From positions 232,023-296,022 of the forward strand of contig NKYR01000044.1 of NCBI GenBank assembly GCA_003184365.1: a stretch of DNA of 64,000 nucleotides. The letters are read 5' to 3'. Every line of letters starts with the position of its first letter. Positions within the stretch are counted from its first letter, which is position 1. The notes beneath the pieces are model-generated. The model worked only from the letters and a program-made list of their open reading frames with translations. It did not search any database and was not told where the DNA came from. This DNA is from Evernia prunastri. Lineage: Eukaryota > Ascomycota > Lecanoromycetes > Lecanorales > Parmeliaceae. Positions 46,267 to 56,718 of this stretch are shown in pieces. The position numbers were made by a program, and so were the translations under genes.

Positions 46267-47916
46267 ATGAAGTCCTCCCCACCAACTGGAAGCTCTGGCA
46301 GCTCCACTGCTACCAAAGAAACAGCCCTGCACCTTACCGGCGCAGGCGTGAACAAATTGCCCGTCAGAACGAAAAAAACCAGCAAAGACGCGCACGGGAC
46401 AGAAGGCGAGAGCGCGCGCAAGGAGGAGAAATGGCAAGCGTTTTTCGACTCCGCGCGACGGCCCAGAGTTAACAACGGCACAGTGCGGTCCCGCTTCTTC
46501 CAAGTCCTGTACGAAGTCCGCTCCCAGCGAGCGGCGGAGCAGAAGGAGACGAAGAACTCCTCCTCCACGGACGCAGGTGAGTGTCCCGGATCCGACGTGA
46601 CGGAGCTAATGGCGAAGATCTACCACGACATCGACCGTGTCGCCGCGGCTCAGCTTGCCCAAGAAGCCGCACGCGAAGGGGCTCAGACGGAGGAGAGTGA
46701 GACCTGTCTGGGCGAGTTCAGCGAGCCAGACGGACTGCTCCGGGGAGTGTCGGGCGGCGTGACCGAGGCTATAAGTGAGTCCTTGCCCCCCCCCCCCCCC
46801 CCGCCCCGCGTCTCCCCTTCAAATCCCCATTCGCTAATCCTACCCGCAGAATCCGCTCTCGCCCATCTCCACGACCCAGAGAGCCCGCAACCCGACCCGG
46901 CCCGCGCGCGCTACAGCACCCTGGCAACCCAGCACGGCTGGCCCCTCCTCAGCCAGCTCACCCACTCCCCCGCCTTCCTCTCCGCCGCCCACACCCTGCC
47001 CCCGAGCAGCTGGTCCGCCCTAACCCGCAGCATAGCCGCCAACAGCGTCAGCATCCACGTCTTCGCCGCCAACAGCGCCCTAACCTGGGACCGCGAGCTG
47101 CACCTCCTCATCAAGCTCGGCCCCTCGCCCCTCAACGCGACCTTACCGCCATCCCGGGCCCCGCACAAATGGGTCGTGACCCCTTCCCGCCTCGAAGACG
47201 CGCACGAGCCCTCCTTCGCCGGCGTCGCGCAAACCCACATCGCGGAGACGATCTACAACGCCGCGTCGTTCGCCGCGTCCGCCCGGCCCCCGCACTGGCC
47301 CGCTTCCCACCCATACCCCTCCGACCCGACCATCATCCGCGGGGCCAGCCCAGCCCCCTGCCTCGACTGCCGCGCCCTCACGCCCTGCGCCTGCACCCCA
47401 GCGACGAGCCGCGCGATCCGCCCCCCGCTCGTGGAACTCTACTCGTACGGCCCCCCGCGCGGGATCGGCGTGCGGGCGCTGTCGCATATCCCCGCGGGCG
47501 CGGTGCTGGGCGAGTACGTCGGGGAGCTGTTTCCGGCGGACTACGCTGGGGACTGGGTGTACGGGCTGGACGTGTGTTTGCCCGGCGCGGACGACGCGGA
47601 GGCGGTGGTGGGGATCGTGAGCGCGGCGCGGGTGGGGAATTGGACGCGCTTCATGAACCATTCGTGCGATGCGAAGGTGGTGTTTCGGAGCGCGGTGCTG
47701 GGGGGCCGGTGTCGGATGGTGGTGCAGGCGGTGAGGGAGGTGGGGGTTTTCGAGGAGGTGACGGTGGATTATGGGAGGGGGTATTGGCGGGGGAGGGTGT
47801 GTGGGTGTGGGGTTGAGGGGTGTGTTTCGAGGGGAGAGGAGAGGGGGCCGAAGGGGTGGGATTTGAGAGAGGTGAGTTTGGAGGGGGATGGAGTTGAGGG
47901 GGCGTTGGAAGAATGA
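46267..47916 (+). CDS. SET-domain protein lysine methyltransferase
   Basis: Exons 46267-46774 and 46850-47916 give 525 codons. The 75-nt intron (GTGAGT, a TCGCTAATCC branch-like site, CCGCAG) is a multiple of three and has no stop, so an unspliced frame also exists. The first 160 residues are charged and disordered. The SET domain spans roughly residues 360 to 500: YSYGPPRGIGVRALSHIPAG, GEYVGELFPADYAGDWVYGL, the NHSC signature in GNWTRFMNHSCDAKVVF, and EEVTVDYGRGYW with the catalytic-site tyrosine. A post-SET-like cluster, VCGCGVEGC, follows. Such enzymes methylate lysines on histones or other proteins using S-adenosylmethionine; CxCxxxxC after SET favours a histone methyltransferase of the Su(var)3-9 style, but no chromodomain is present. 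Substrate unknown. Codons are very GC-rich, C-ending in the first two thirds and G-ending after about 47460. Confidence 0.88.
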   Translation: MKSSPPTGSSGSSTATKETALHLTGAGVNKLPVRTKKTSKDAHGTEGESARKEEKWQAFFDSARRPRVNNGTVRSRFFQVLYEVRSQRAAEQKETKNSSSTDAGECPGSDVTELMAKIYHDIDRVAAAQLAQEAAREGAQTEESETCLGEFSEPDGLLRGVSGGVTEAISESLPPPPPPPRVSPSNPHSLILPAESALAHLHDPESPQPDPARARYSTLATQHGWPLLSQLTHSPAFLSAAHTLPPSSWSALTRSIAANSVSIHVFAANSALTWDRELHLLIKLGPSPLNATLPPSRAPHKWVVTPSRLEDAHEPSFAGVAQTHIAETIYNAASFAASARPPHWPASHPYPSDPTIIRGASPAPCLDCRALTPCACTPATSRAIRPPLVELYSYGPPRGIGVRALSHIPAGAVLGEYVGELFPADYAGDWVYGLDVCLPGADDAEAVVGIVSAARVGNWTRFMNHSCDAKVVFRSAVLGGRCRMVVQAVREVGVFEEVTVDYGRGYWRGRVCGCGVEGCVSRGEERGPKGWDLREVSLEGDGVEGALEE

Positions 47917-48604
47917 AAAGGGGGAACGGGGGAGTAAGGCTTAGGTGGGGAATAGTGTTGGGTGGTTATGACGTTGACCTGTCGGTGAGTGAGTGAGCTG
48001 CGAACGCAGATATAGATTGAGTATGCGTTGCTTTGTTTGCGAAGTCATAAGGGATGCTTGAGTATGAAAAATGCTAGAGTCTAGAAATTGAATGTCATTC
48101 GCATATCGAGAAGCTTTTTCTCCTGAGCGGTAATCATGGTACGACCATGATCAATTTAGTCAGTCAGTCAATCAATCAATCACAAACCTCCTCCGACCCC
48201 TCCTTTCATCCCATGCCCAGCCCCCATCAGGCTCAACACTCAATTCACCTAATCGTACACTCCTAAAAACCTAGAACCGAAAAGATCTACCCACCCGCAG
48301 ACCCCACTCGCCCTGAATCGAACGAGTTGCATCGTCGGCTAGCGGCTATCGCACCCCAGCCACACAAACCCACCCACAACACAGCCGACAAACAAGCCGT
48401 AACCTAACCTACTCCAGAGCAGCCGCCCAGCCCAAGCACGTCAGAAGCGGCGCAGTTGGAACGATCATCGCAGCTACCTAGCGCAGACAGAAAGAGGATT
48501 CGCTTCTGCGCGTCGCTACTTAAAAGTCTCCTAGTCTTTACACTTTGGCGAAAACACCCTAGGGGAAACAATCACGAACCCGGTGTCTGTTATTTTTTGG
48601 GGGA
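47917..48604. other. Intergenic, no gene recognised
   Basis: Contains the 3' end of the SET gene and the promoter of the next gene. A GTTCGATTC box on the minus strand near 48318 recalls a tRNA B box, but no cloverleaf can be drawn. Confidence 0.45.
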
Positions 48605-49306
48605 ATGAGCTTGAAAAAAGAAAACGAGATGTATGCATCGTGCGCGCACGTGCTGTGCATCCCACTGCTGCTCGGCGGGGCGATTCTCGCAGTAGTGGCC
48701 GCGGCACCTCCGCCCGCTGCTGAGCGTTCGAATGCAGTCTCGATATCCGGAGACGGGGTTCTCCAGCGAGAGAACGCCACACCGTGGACGCCTACACTGC
48801 GCCCAAATCCTTCAAACACCACCACCTCGGGGGCCCTCTCAGTCCCCATCATCGTCCCCATCCCCGGCACGACCCTGTACCTCCGCATCACCTACATCGG
48901 CAGCAGCGGCGGTTTCTCCCGCTCGCTCCTCTCCCCCTTCTTCGCCAGCGCGCACGATTTCATCCGCGACGCCGTGACGCAGCAGCCGGACGACCCAGTC
49001 TTCCCGCTGCCGTGGTTCCACAGCCTGCCGTACGAGGAGTGGCCCGACACGGTCGCGATCCGCATCCGGGGCCAGGTGGGCAGGGCGTTCACGTGGCAGC
49101 AGCTGGACTGGGTGCTGCTCGGGGTGCGATGGTTCATGACGGCGGGGGGCGAGGAGGAAACGGGGGAGGCGCACCCGATTAATTTCGAGGTGCGTGCTGT
49201 GAGCGAGGGGGTCGTGGCGGCGGGTTTGGTGTGGTCGTTCCATGCGCCGCCGTCTGGGGCGGTTGTGGAGAGAAGGGAAGCGAGGGTTGGGGGATTGATG
49301 GTTTGA
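48605..49306 (+). CDS. Secreted hypothetical protein
   Basis: A single frame of 233 codons. The ATG at 48629 gives a cleaner signal peptide (MYASCAHVLCIPLLLGGAIL, ending near AAAAPP) than the first ATG at 48605. The body contains TTLYLRITYIGS, a helix-forming stretch HDFIRDAVTQQP, and AFTWQQLDWVLLGVRWFMT, a layout I have seen in other small secreted ascomycete proteins without known function. There are few cysteines and no membrane anchor. It sits in tandem with another secreted-protein gene at 49543 and shares its 5' C-rich, 3' G-rich coding composition. I assign no activity. Confidence 0.65.
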   Translation: MSLKKENEMYASCAHVLCIPLLLGGAILAVVAAAPPPAAERSNAVSISGDGVLQRENATPWTPTLRPNPSNTTTSGALSVPIIVPIPGTTLYLRITYIGSSGGFSRSLLSPFFASAHDFIRDAVTQQPDDPVFPLPWFHSLPYEEWPDTVAIRIRGQVGRAFTWQQLDWVLLGVRWFMTAGGEEETGEAHPINFEVRAVSEGVVAAGLVWSFHAPPSGAVVERREARVGGLMV

Positions 49307-49542
49307 ATGGGAGGCTAGTGCTTTGTAGCGTCGAGACCGTGTTGTGGCTATTGTTACTAAACCTTGCGGAGAGGGGACTCACTGCCGCGGCGCGATTGGT
49401 GAACGCGATGGCTGACTAGCGTTGTATCTGGAGGATGCGCATAGCCGATGCATGCCGTAGCGTGGTATCATTGTAGGCGATCGAATACAATATCCGTCAA
49501 ATCCCAGGGGGTACAAGCAACTTCCATGGTAAATCATTCACA

Positions 49543-50358
49543 ATGTCAATCCCGTATCGAACCGCTCTAGCAAGGACGTACCTCATGATACAATGCCTGA
49601 CCCTCGTCATCTCCACCACGGCAACCCCAGTCACAAACGTCACATCCCCCATCATACTCACCCTCCCCGGCAACAACGGCATCAGCGACCAATGCACCAA
49701 GGCGAAAACATGGGTCGCAAACGGATTCACCCAACTTGACTGCAACAGCGTCATCAGCTACATCTACGAGTCCGAAGCCTTGAGGCGCGACAGCCAAGAA
49801 TACGAATTCACCTCCCCCGGAGCGACCCCAAAGACGGGGTTGCCAAAAATAGTGACGCCGAGGAGGTACACCTGCGGGACATGCGTCCTCACGATAGCGA
49901 TGATGGATCGCTTCCGACCGCGCGAACTGCCGGGGTGGGATTTCAGGGAGAGGTATGAGGAGACGGATGTGGCGACTTTTGACTCCGTTTGGTATGCGGC
50001 GTCCAACGTTCAGTTTTGGTGCGTGGAGAAAGAGAAGGCGGGGTGGGTGGCTTTAGGTAAGAGATTCCCATGTTCAGTAGCGATTGTTTTCCTTTGGTGT
50101 GGAGTAGATGAGAAGAAAAGTGTATCAAGAATTGTGGTATTCTTTTTCCTTTAAAGTAGTTCATGACTGACGCCAAAGCTTGGGGTAGGGAAGCATAAAA
50201 GCATTGGGGTTCTCATAATGACAACGGGCTCTGCGGAGGATAGGACTATTCCGGAGGGTCCGCCCTTTGTTGCAGGAGCAAACTCAACATCTTCGGCCCT
50301 CATTACCCTGCCTCACATGACAGATTCGAATGTATGTAAGAGCGGTCGGTCATCATAA
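49543..50358 (+). CDS. Secreted Cys-containing hypothetical protein
   Basis: Exons 49543-50056 and 50189-50358 make 228 codons. The second exon, found by homology of pattern, continues GWVALG with KHKSIGVLIMTTGSAEDR and ends in VCKSGRSS. The N-terminus has a signal peptide (core YLMIQCLTLVISTTATP; an internal ATG at 49585 is also usable). The block TPRRYTCGTCVLTIAMMDRF and the DVATFDSVWYAASNVQFWC segment recur in a widespread family of secreted fungal hypotheticals known to me only by sequence. Cysteines in pairs suggest disulfides. The 132-nt intron uses GTAAGA and GGGGTAG. Function unknown. Confidence 0.75.
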
Positions 50359-51550
50359 GGAACATATTCGAGATTATAAGTTCTCACGCGCGAATGTATG
50401 CCGAAGATCCGACAGTGCTAATTTGTAGGAATCTCTGTCTCCTCCCGGTGGAAGGGTTCATCTCTTTAGACATTGTCTCACTGATAATTCTGATGATTGA
50501 GAGCGATTTCGGTTTTCAGGCTCAACAGAAATGCTGTTGGAAGGTTGCTTCTCATGGAAGGTGGCATGATAAAGGAGAATTCGAATGGGATGGCGGTTCA
50601 CACTCTTCTAGCACTGCCGAGGTAGCAAGTCGAGGCCAGTCCCCGTGAGGGTCTTGCCCCCCTTCAGCAAGTGATTGCCTTGTCTTGGATCTCACCGACG
50701 TACGTTTCAGTTGGCTTCTGCTGTACATCTAAGGCCCACAGGCGCTGACAAACTGTCTGAGAGACCATGTTGTCTCTTTGAACTGGCAACTCAATAGAGG
50801 AGGATGAAGTATATGATAAAAAGACTACCTCGCACTTCTGCTTCTTAAGAAAATATGTACTGACTTTCTTGATTTGTTTGACTTTTGTATATGTACTCGG
50901 ATCCTTGCGAGCCTTGTTGGTGGCGGGGCGGAGGCGAAAAGCTGCCAAGGTCAACGCTAACCGCAATTGGACGCCCAAATCTCCAGTTGGCCGAAACCGG
51001 CAAATTCGATCGTCAGCGCTTGCCACTAGCTCTTACAGCGCAGGAACTTTATGGCATTCCCTTATTTGTACTTAGGCAAAGTTCTTCACAGATCATCACG
51101 CCGAGGCATGACTTTTAATAGGTGGTGCATGGTTGAAGAGCAAGCGCGCTCGACGTTTTATGGCATGGACAGAACCACGCACTTGCAAAGGTTGCGTCCC
51201 ATGTGCGAAGATCCATCGAAGAAGATGAGTAGGGGCTGTCTCATTACGGCTAGGCCTGGAGAATTCAGGGCTGATATTAGCTAGGCCTAGATCAAAGAAC
51301 CTTTATATCTAACCTTTCGCGGAGAATCTGGGGGTAATATCCAAGAGCCAATATATTTCCGGCAAATTTTCCGATTTCGTCTTTGTTGACAAAGTCTAAA
51401 GAAAAGGGAAAGTATGGGGATTACCGGAACGTTCCACCTCGAGATGACGCCATGTTTGCATGTTTTAACGCACTCCATGTACATCCTCACTGTCGTCTAT
51501 GTTCTTGCTTGCACCTGAAACTTCATCAATCATAAGCAACCTCTTCCGCC
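50359..51550. other. Intergenic, no gene recognised
   Basis: Frames at 50394-50648 and 50664-51026 lack any signature. The stretch before 51551 is the aquaporin promoter. Confidence 0.4.
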
Positions 51551-52757
51551 ATGAATACCGAAGCACCCACCACCGCCCCTGTAGATGGGCCGGTGCGCCG
51601 ACTCCTCCGCACGCTTCCTCCCACAACTCGGGGTCACACCGTGGCTGTTATAGGTGAATTCGTCGGGACTATTTCTTTCCTCTTCTTCGCTTTCGCGGGC
51701 ACCCAGTACGTGTCTTCCAATCCATATCTTGCTCTGTATTTACCGCACAATTACTCGCAACATATCTGTTAAAGCACAGATCCTCATGTGCCCCCACAGT
51801 GTGTCTTACGAGTCAACAAGCCGATCGTGAGAAGGGGATGCTGATTGTTGGGCGTACTGCTGCAGAGTCGCAAACATCTCTTCCAACACCAACACAGGCA
51901 CCACAGTCATTACCCAAGTCGCGCAAAAGAACCCCTCGGAACTTCTATACATAAGCCTGAGCTTCGGTTTCTCGCTCGCCGTCAACGCATGGGTCTTCTT
52001 CCGGATCAGCGGAGGCCTGTTCAATCCAGCCGTGCGTAACAAACCTTGCTCCCGCTTTCCAGACAAAGGCTGATAAGTAATACCCAGGTAACGGTCGGCA
52101 TGGTCCTGATCGGCGCCATCTCAATCGTCCGCGGGATCCTCCTCTTCATCATCCAAATCGTAGCCGGCATAGTCGCCGCGTACATCGTGCAGGCCCTGTT
52201 CCAGGGCAAACTCGCCGTTTCGACCACGCTGGGCGGCGGGACCACAATCGCCCAGGGCGTGCTCATCGAGATGATCCTGACCGCGCAACTCGTCTTCACG
52301 ATCTTCATGCTGGCGGCGGAAAAGCACCAGGGCAACTTCATTGCGCCGGTGGGGATCGGACTCAGTCTTTTCATCGCCGAGCTCGTCGGTGAGTCTTTCC
52401 ATGCACCAAGCAATAAACCCGGCCAAACCCAATCTTTTCCCCCCCCTCCCTTTTCACCCCTTCATGCAAGTCTGCCACTGACCTCCCCCCCCAGGCGTCT
52501 TCTGGACCGGCGGGTCCCTCAACCCCGCCCGCTCCTTCGGACCCGCCGTCGCCATCCACACGTTCCACACGACGCAGTGGATCTACTGGGTCGGTCCCAT
52601 CTGCGGCTCCCTCTTCGCGGTCCTGCTCTACAAGCTGATCAAGTCGCTCGAATACGAGAGTGCGAATCCGGACCCGGAGTTGGGTCCCGGGGGTGGGAAG
52701 TTGGAGAAATTGGTGAATGGGAATGGCAATGGCAAGGTTCTGTCGCCGGTGGAGTGA
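51551..52757 (+). CDS. Aquaporin (MIP family channel)
   Basis: Four exons, 51551-51705, 51866-52031, 52088-52388 and 52495-52757, total 295 codons. The spliced protein shows the MIP architecture: a first membrane helix (VAVIGEFVGTISFLFFAFAG), the first half-helix FNPAVTVG with the NPA box split exactly at an intron, helices around IVRGILLFIIQIVAGIVAAY and AQGVLIEMILTAQLVFTIFM, the second box SLNPARSFGPAV, and a last helix (WVGPICGSLFAVLLYKLIK). Both NPA boxes and the selectivity-filter Arg after the second are intact, so the pore should work. The NPARSFGPA form favours an orthodox water channel over a glycerol facilitator. The C-terminal tail is Gly/Asn-rich and cytosolic. Regulation is not visible. 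Confidence 0.93.
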
Positions 52758-53020
52758 CGGATGGCTTCATGGGGCAAGGTGCATGGTGCATAGGGTGTGG
52801 GATATGGGGGATGGGTTGGGTAAGGGTAGCATGAGTATCTGTAACTCTAATGATTCTATCTATCATTCTTTCCAAAGCAATCGACAAACAAGCAGCTGTC
52901 CGCTTTCCGATATCTTGACTCCAGGATAAACCGGACGTCCATCCACGCTTTAAATACCGCAACCTCTCCCCTCAACCACCGGCAAAAAACCAGCAAATCT
53001 GCTCTCTGTCCAACTGATAG
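52758..53020. other. 3' flank of aquaporin gene
   Basis: No coding evidence; likely 3' untranslated region and terminator. Confidence 0.4.
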
Positions 53021-53463
53021 TCAGTGGACCGGTCCAAGTTTGGAGTTTTGGTGGCCACATTTCGTAGCGAATATTTGATCACGACTGCGTATTTCTGATC
53101 GCAATGTGATCTGCGGATAAGTCTTTCTTCATCGCACCATCGCATGCCACATTGCATTATTCAACAACTACACCATCATGGCACATCCTGTTAACGAATC
53201 AGAGCTACGAGACGCCTCTACTACTCTTATGACCCCTCTCAGTATCGCTGCAAGGTCCACAGCCTCCTTTAACAAGGCCAGCCAAGCACACACAACATAT
53301 CACAAGTCAAAGACCACTAATACCACCAATAGCCAAACGACCTCCCCCTCCAGTAGCTCGGGCCTCCGACCATCATTTGCCGCTCGTTACGATACCCATT
53401 AAGCCTGACAAAGAGCAGAAATCCTCCTCTTCGTCGGGACTATCCGTTGGACCGGTCCAGTGA
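53021..53463. repeat. Possible MITE-like element with 17-bp inverted ends
   Basis: TCAGTGGACCGGTCCAA at 53021-53037 and its complement with one mismatch at 53447-53463 bound a 443-bp segment. Inside is a small frame (53178-53402, starting MAHPVNESELRD), Ser/Thr-rich and unlike any transposase I know. No clear target-site duplication flanks it, and TGGACCG motifs also recur just downstream (53468-53525). The palindromic core GGACCGGTCC makes a chance match easier, so confidence is low. Confidence 0.3.
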
Positions 53464-54485
53464 GTCGTGGACCGATCTAACACTTGGACCGACGATGGAT
53501 CGTTGGTATAGCTTCTGTTTGGACCGGATCAAGCCTCCAGATCGATGGTCTAGACTGCCGGGAGCCTTTGCGGGGCCAGGTGGTGGTACCTTGCCATGAA
53601 GCCTGTATAACCAGCAGGAACAAATGCCTGTTCGTCAATATGCTGAAGATGCGACTGAAACATGGATAGGCATCATTCATCAGCTTGTTTAATGCAAGCT
53701 TAGAATAGAAAATTCTCTGGGATCTGCCCCAGTGGTGCGGCTTCGTGGCTTCATGCGTGCCACGGCTCGGAAGGCCAGAAATGGCAAGATCGCCCCACAC
53801 CTCGCTAAGATCCTTGAGTGGCATGCGCCCACTTTCTCGCTTTGTCCGACCGGTCAGTCCCAAGGCGCTGATACGTGCTGCTGTGCCTTCCGGCGTAATT
53901 GTCGAGGTACCGGAGTCCTGTCGATTGAGAACAGCACTCCTACGCTACGAAAAATAGTAGTTGATGCCTGGAATCATCGCCAGGGTGCGATGGTGTCGTA
54001 CGCTGGAGGCATTGTCGCAAGGCTATCATCGGCACGGCCGTCAGGCTGATCCAACGCAAGGCTACGACGGGGCGTTTTCAGAGGTCTTGGTCTTAAGGAT
54101 CTCGGTACTTGCGATCTTCGGCTTTCAGCCGGCTTGCTCGTTGAATTGATCGTGAGTGGGAGACATTCTCGATATCCTCGCTTGCTTGTGTATTCATCTT
54201 ATTTCTAAGAGAGGTGGGAGACTATTCTCTCATAGAGTAATGGATGTGCAAGGCTGATGGTGTGAGAACTTGACGTATCGATGGATAAGGTCGATATCTA
54301 GCACTGCTGCGTCTCTGCCTCATGCAAGCACGGCACGCCTAGATAAACCATGTTCCATGTTGCTTGCACTGCTCCCCTCTTGTTTGTTCTTTGGATTTAT
54401 CTTCGAATTACTCCCTTTGGTTTATTTCTACACCACTTCCATCACGAAACTTCCAACACGCCTTGAGCAAGACAAAAAGTGCGCC
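53464..54485. other. Intergenic, no supported gene
   Basis: Overlapping frames at 53477-53863 (minus) and 53732-54049 (plus) oppose each other and have no signature. The end is the promoter of the rhodopsin-domain gene. Confidence 0.4.
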
Positions 54486-55884
54486 ATGTCTCAGCAATTA
54501 CCGGCATCCGCCCTCCAGGATCCTGCTATCCTTCTATTGCCCGCTTTACCACCCCCGCCAGGCGTGGAACCAAACTTTACAAATCCCGAGAACAAGGGAT
54601 CAAGGCTGATAGTTGTTGGTGCAATATTGTTGGGGTTTGTGATTATCGCTCTTGCAAATAGAGCATATACAAAATTGTGCATAGTCCGCAAGACCTCCTG
54701 GGACGACTTGACTTTGTTCGTGTCAGCCGCCGGTGCAATCATATCGTATTTCGTATGCGTCTTAGGTACTATAGCCATTCCTTATTCCGCAGTACGTACT
54801 GACGAGCATATCCCTCAGAAATCCAACGAGGGGGCTTAGGGAGACACCTTTACGATCTTCGGCTCGGCGAAGTTTTGGGAACCGATTTCACAATCGTTGG
54901 TATATCCACAAGTTTTCGATCCGAAAGTCCACTAAACATCGATGCAGTCGAGCTATATAATCAGTGTGATCAATGGGCCGACACTTTGGGTCACCAAATT
55001 CACGTTCTCGCTACTGTATCTGCAAATCTTCCGGCCAATGAGATGGCTGCGGATAAGCATTTACCTTGGAGCGACGCTATTCACAGTCTTCTACTGGAGC
55101 TTGTCCATTGCTTTGTTCATTTTATCATCACCCAGGCCGGGAGAGACATGGGCGGAAGTCCAAGTATCGTCTCGACTCATTGATACAACCAAGCTAGCGA
55201 TTCCGATCGCTGCGGGAGGACTGTTAGTCGATGTTTGGCTATTTATTCTGCCCTTAGTCGCCATTTACAAGCTACAGCTTCATACCACCCGCAAAATAAG
55301 GCTTACTATAATTTTCAGCACGGGTCTCATGTTGGTGTTCCCCGAACGAGACGTAAGTTCACTAACGCTTTCGCGCAGAGCAGTCGCAGCCTCTGCAGTG
55401 AGCATTTACTACCGCTACAAAATCGCACATACTAAGGATAAGACGTGGCTCATTCTCGACGTTGATCTACTATAGTATGTGTAGTGGGTCTGCTGTTGTA
55501 CCGCAAGAGACTTATCAATCAAACAGTCTCATCGAAGTCGACGCAGGCATTATAACCGCTTGCATGCCATCCCTTGCGAAAATGTTAAGCCACCATCTTC
55601 CTCCATGGTCAACCCTGAAAGCCCGTCTGAAGGCCACCACGCTAGCCAGTCCTCGCAAGGGCCCGCAGGGAAATGTTGCCACCGTTCCCAAAGCCTCTAG
55701 CCCGCCCCACTTCGATGACAAGGGGTGCTACGGGGGAGACGGACCATTTACCAAGGGTGCTGTTTCAGCTGCAGGGTACGAGCTGGGTGGCTTTAAAAGC
55801 GGGAAGAACTACGCCAGAGGCATTGTCACAGAGGTGTTTGACGAGGATAGAATCTATCTAAAGCATGAGGATCAGGGAAGTTAG
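54486..55884 (+). CDS. Rhodopsin-domain (PTH11-like) seven-helix membrane protein
   Basis: Four exons, 54486-54795, 54840-54895, 54948-55474 and 55527-55884, sum to 417 codons; the small second exon (RHLYDLRLGEVLGTDFTI) is recovered by its conserved block. Hydrophobic helices include LIVVGAILLGFVIIALANRA, then TSWDDLTLFVSAAGAIISYF, WVTKFTFSLLYLQIF, LFTVFYWSLSIALFIL and LAIPIAAGGLLVDVWLFILP, the usual run of the fungal rhodopsin/DUF3468 superfamily that includes the PTH11-type receptors. The tail has the family block LIEVDAGIITACMPSLAK and then a 110-residue cytosolic end with GGFKSGKNYARG. In the last helix region an in-frame segment, LVFPERDVSSLTLSRR, is unusual. It looks like a retained intron (GTAAGT to CAG), but removing it would break the frame. 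Role in surface or host sensing is inference from relatives. Confidence 0.85.
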
Positions 55885-56328
55885 TCATCTTTGGGGTATT
55901 GATTTTGATTTTCACTGCTTGCTGAAACGCTGTATATACCTTCCATCTCGCCACAACACAATCAAGCAGTGCCGCGCCGCCAATGTACAGGAAGATCTTT
56001 CCTGCCACTATCTCCGCTTGCTCTGATGCTGAACATCCCTTGTTGGGTAGCCTTCACATATCATCACATACCGTCATCAAAACAGCTGGAATCATAAGTT
56101 AACCCAAGAGAGGCTGCAGATAATTCCAACCAGCATGGCATTCGTACGAACCACACACCCTAAATCCACTCCTTATCAGTCCCAGCCGCCTACCAAATCA
56201 ATATCAGATGGTCCCCAGCTCCTACCTCAAGAGCACCTCTAGCTTTCCCTATTCTCCACGGCCTACCCGAACACCAATAGGGCCTTGGAGACCATCCCCG
56301 CAGCTCCCGCCAAGCCAAGACCATACCA
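55885..56328. other. Intergenic, no gene recognised
   Basis: Short frames only. Confidence 0.4.
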
Positions 56329-56718
56329 TCAATGCTTGTCCCCACCCACGAGAGGCTCGGCGATGGACGTGCCCACCAGCGAGGCGATGCTAACAGAAAC
56401 GCAGGCGATACCGAGGCGTGCGCCGTGGAGCCGGTGTTGGGGTCTAGAGTGTAGATGGTGGGGAAGGAGAGGGAGAGGACTGCGAGAGAGGAGAGGGGAG
56501 GTTAGCTCTTAAAAAAGAGGGCTCGCCAAACGCATACTCGTTTGAACCAGAAAAGACGTCATATCTAGAATTGCAAATATGATGTCAGCAATTAAACATG
56601 TCTCACGCATCGGTTTACCAATTCACAAGATACAAACGATGACGATGCGGTCAAGGCTGATAGCGGCTCCAAGAGCAAAGACGATGGTGGCAGCCGCGGC
56701 GTTACAGAATAGGTATAG
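56329..56718 (-). pseudogene. Relic of the C-terminus of a multi-pass membrane transporter
   Basis: On the minus strand an acceptor (CTCTCTACAG) at 56719 starts an exon encoding a membrane helix (LYLFCNAAAATIVFALGAAI, then SLDRIVIV) that runs into TGA. After an intron-like gap DMTSFLVQT appears, and after another gap FPTIYTLDPNTGSTAHAS. A one-base shift is then needed to read GIACVSVSIASLVGTSIAEP and the end GGDKH with stop at 56331-56329. The pieces look like the last helices of a major-facilitator-type or similar carrier, but I cannot name the family. No upstream exons are convincing, so this is a decayed fragment. Confidence 0.45.

Noticed and set aside
47143..47816. Arg/Gly-rich frames on both strands in the SET gene
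   Set aside because: GC-rich shadow frames of the SET exon.
48290..48350. tRNA-like B box GTTCGATTC on the minus strand
   Set aside because: No A box at the right spacing and no acceptor or anticodon stem could be drawn.
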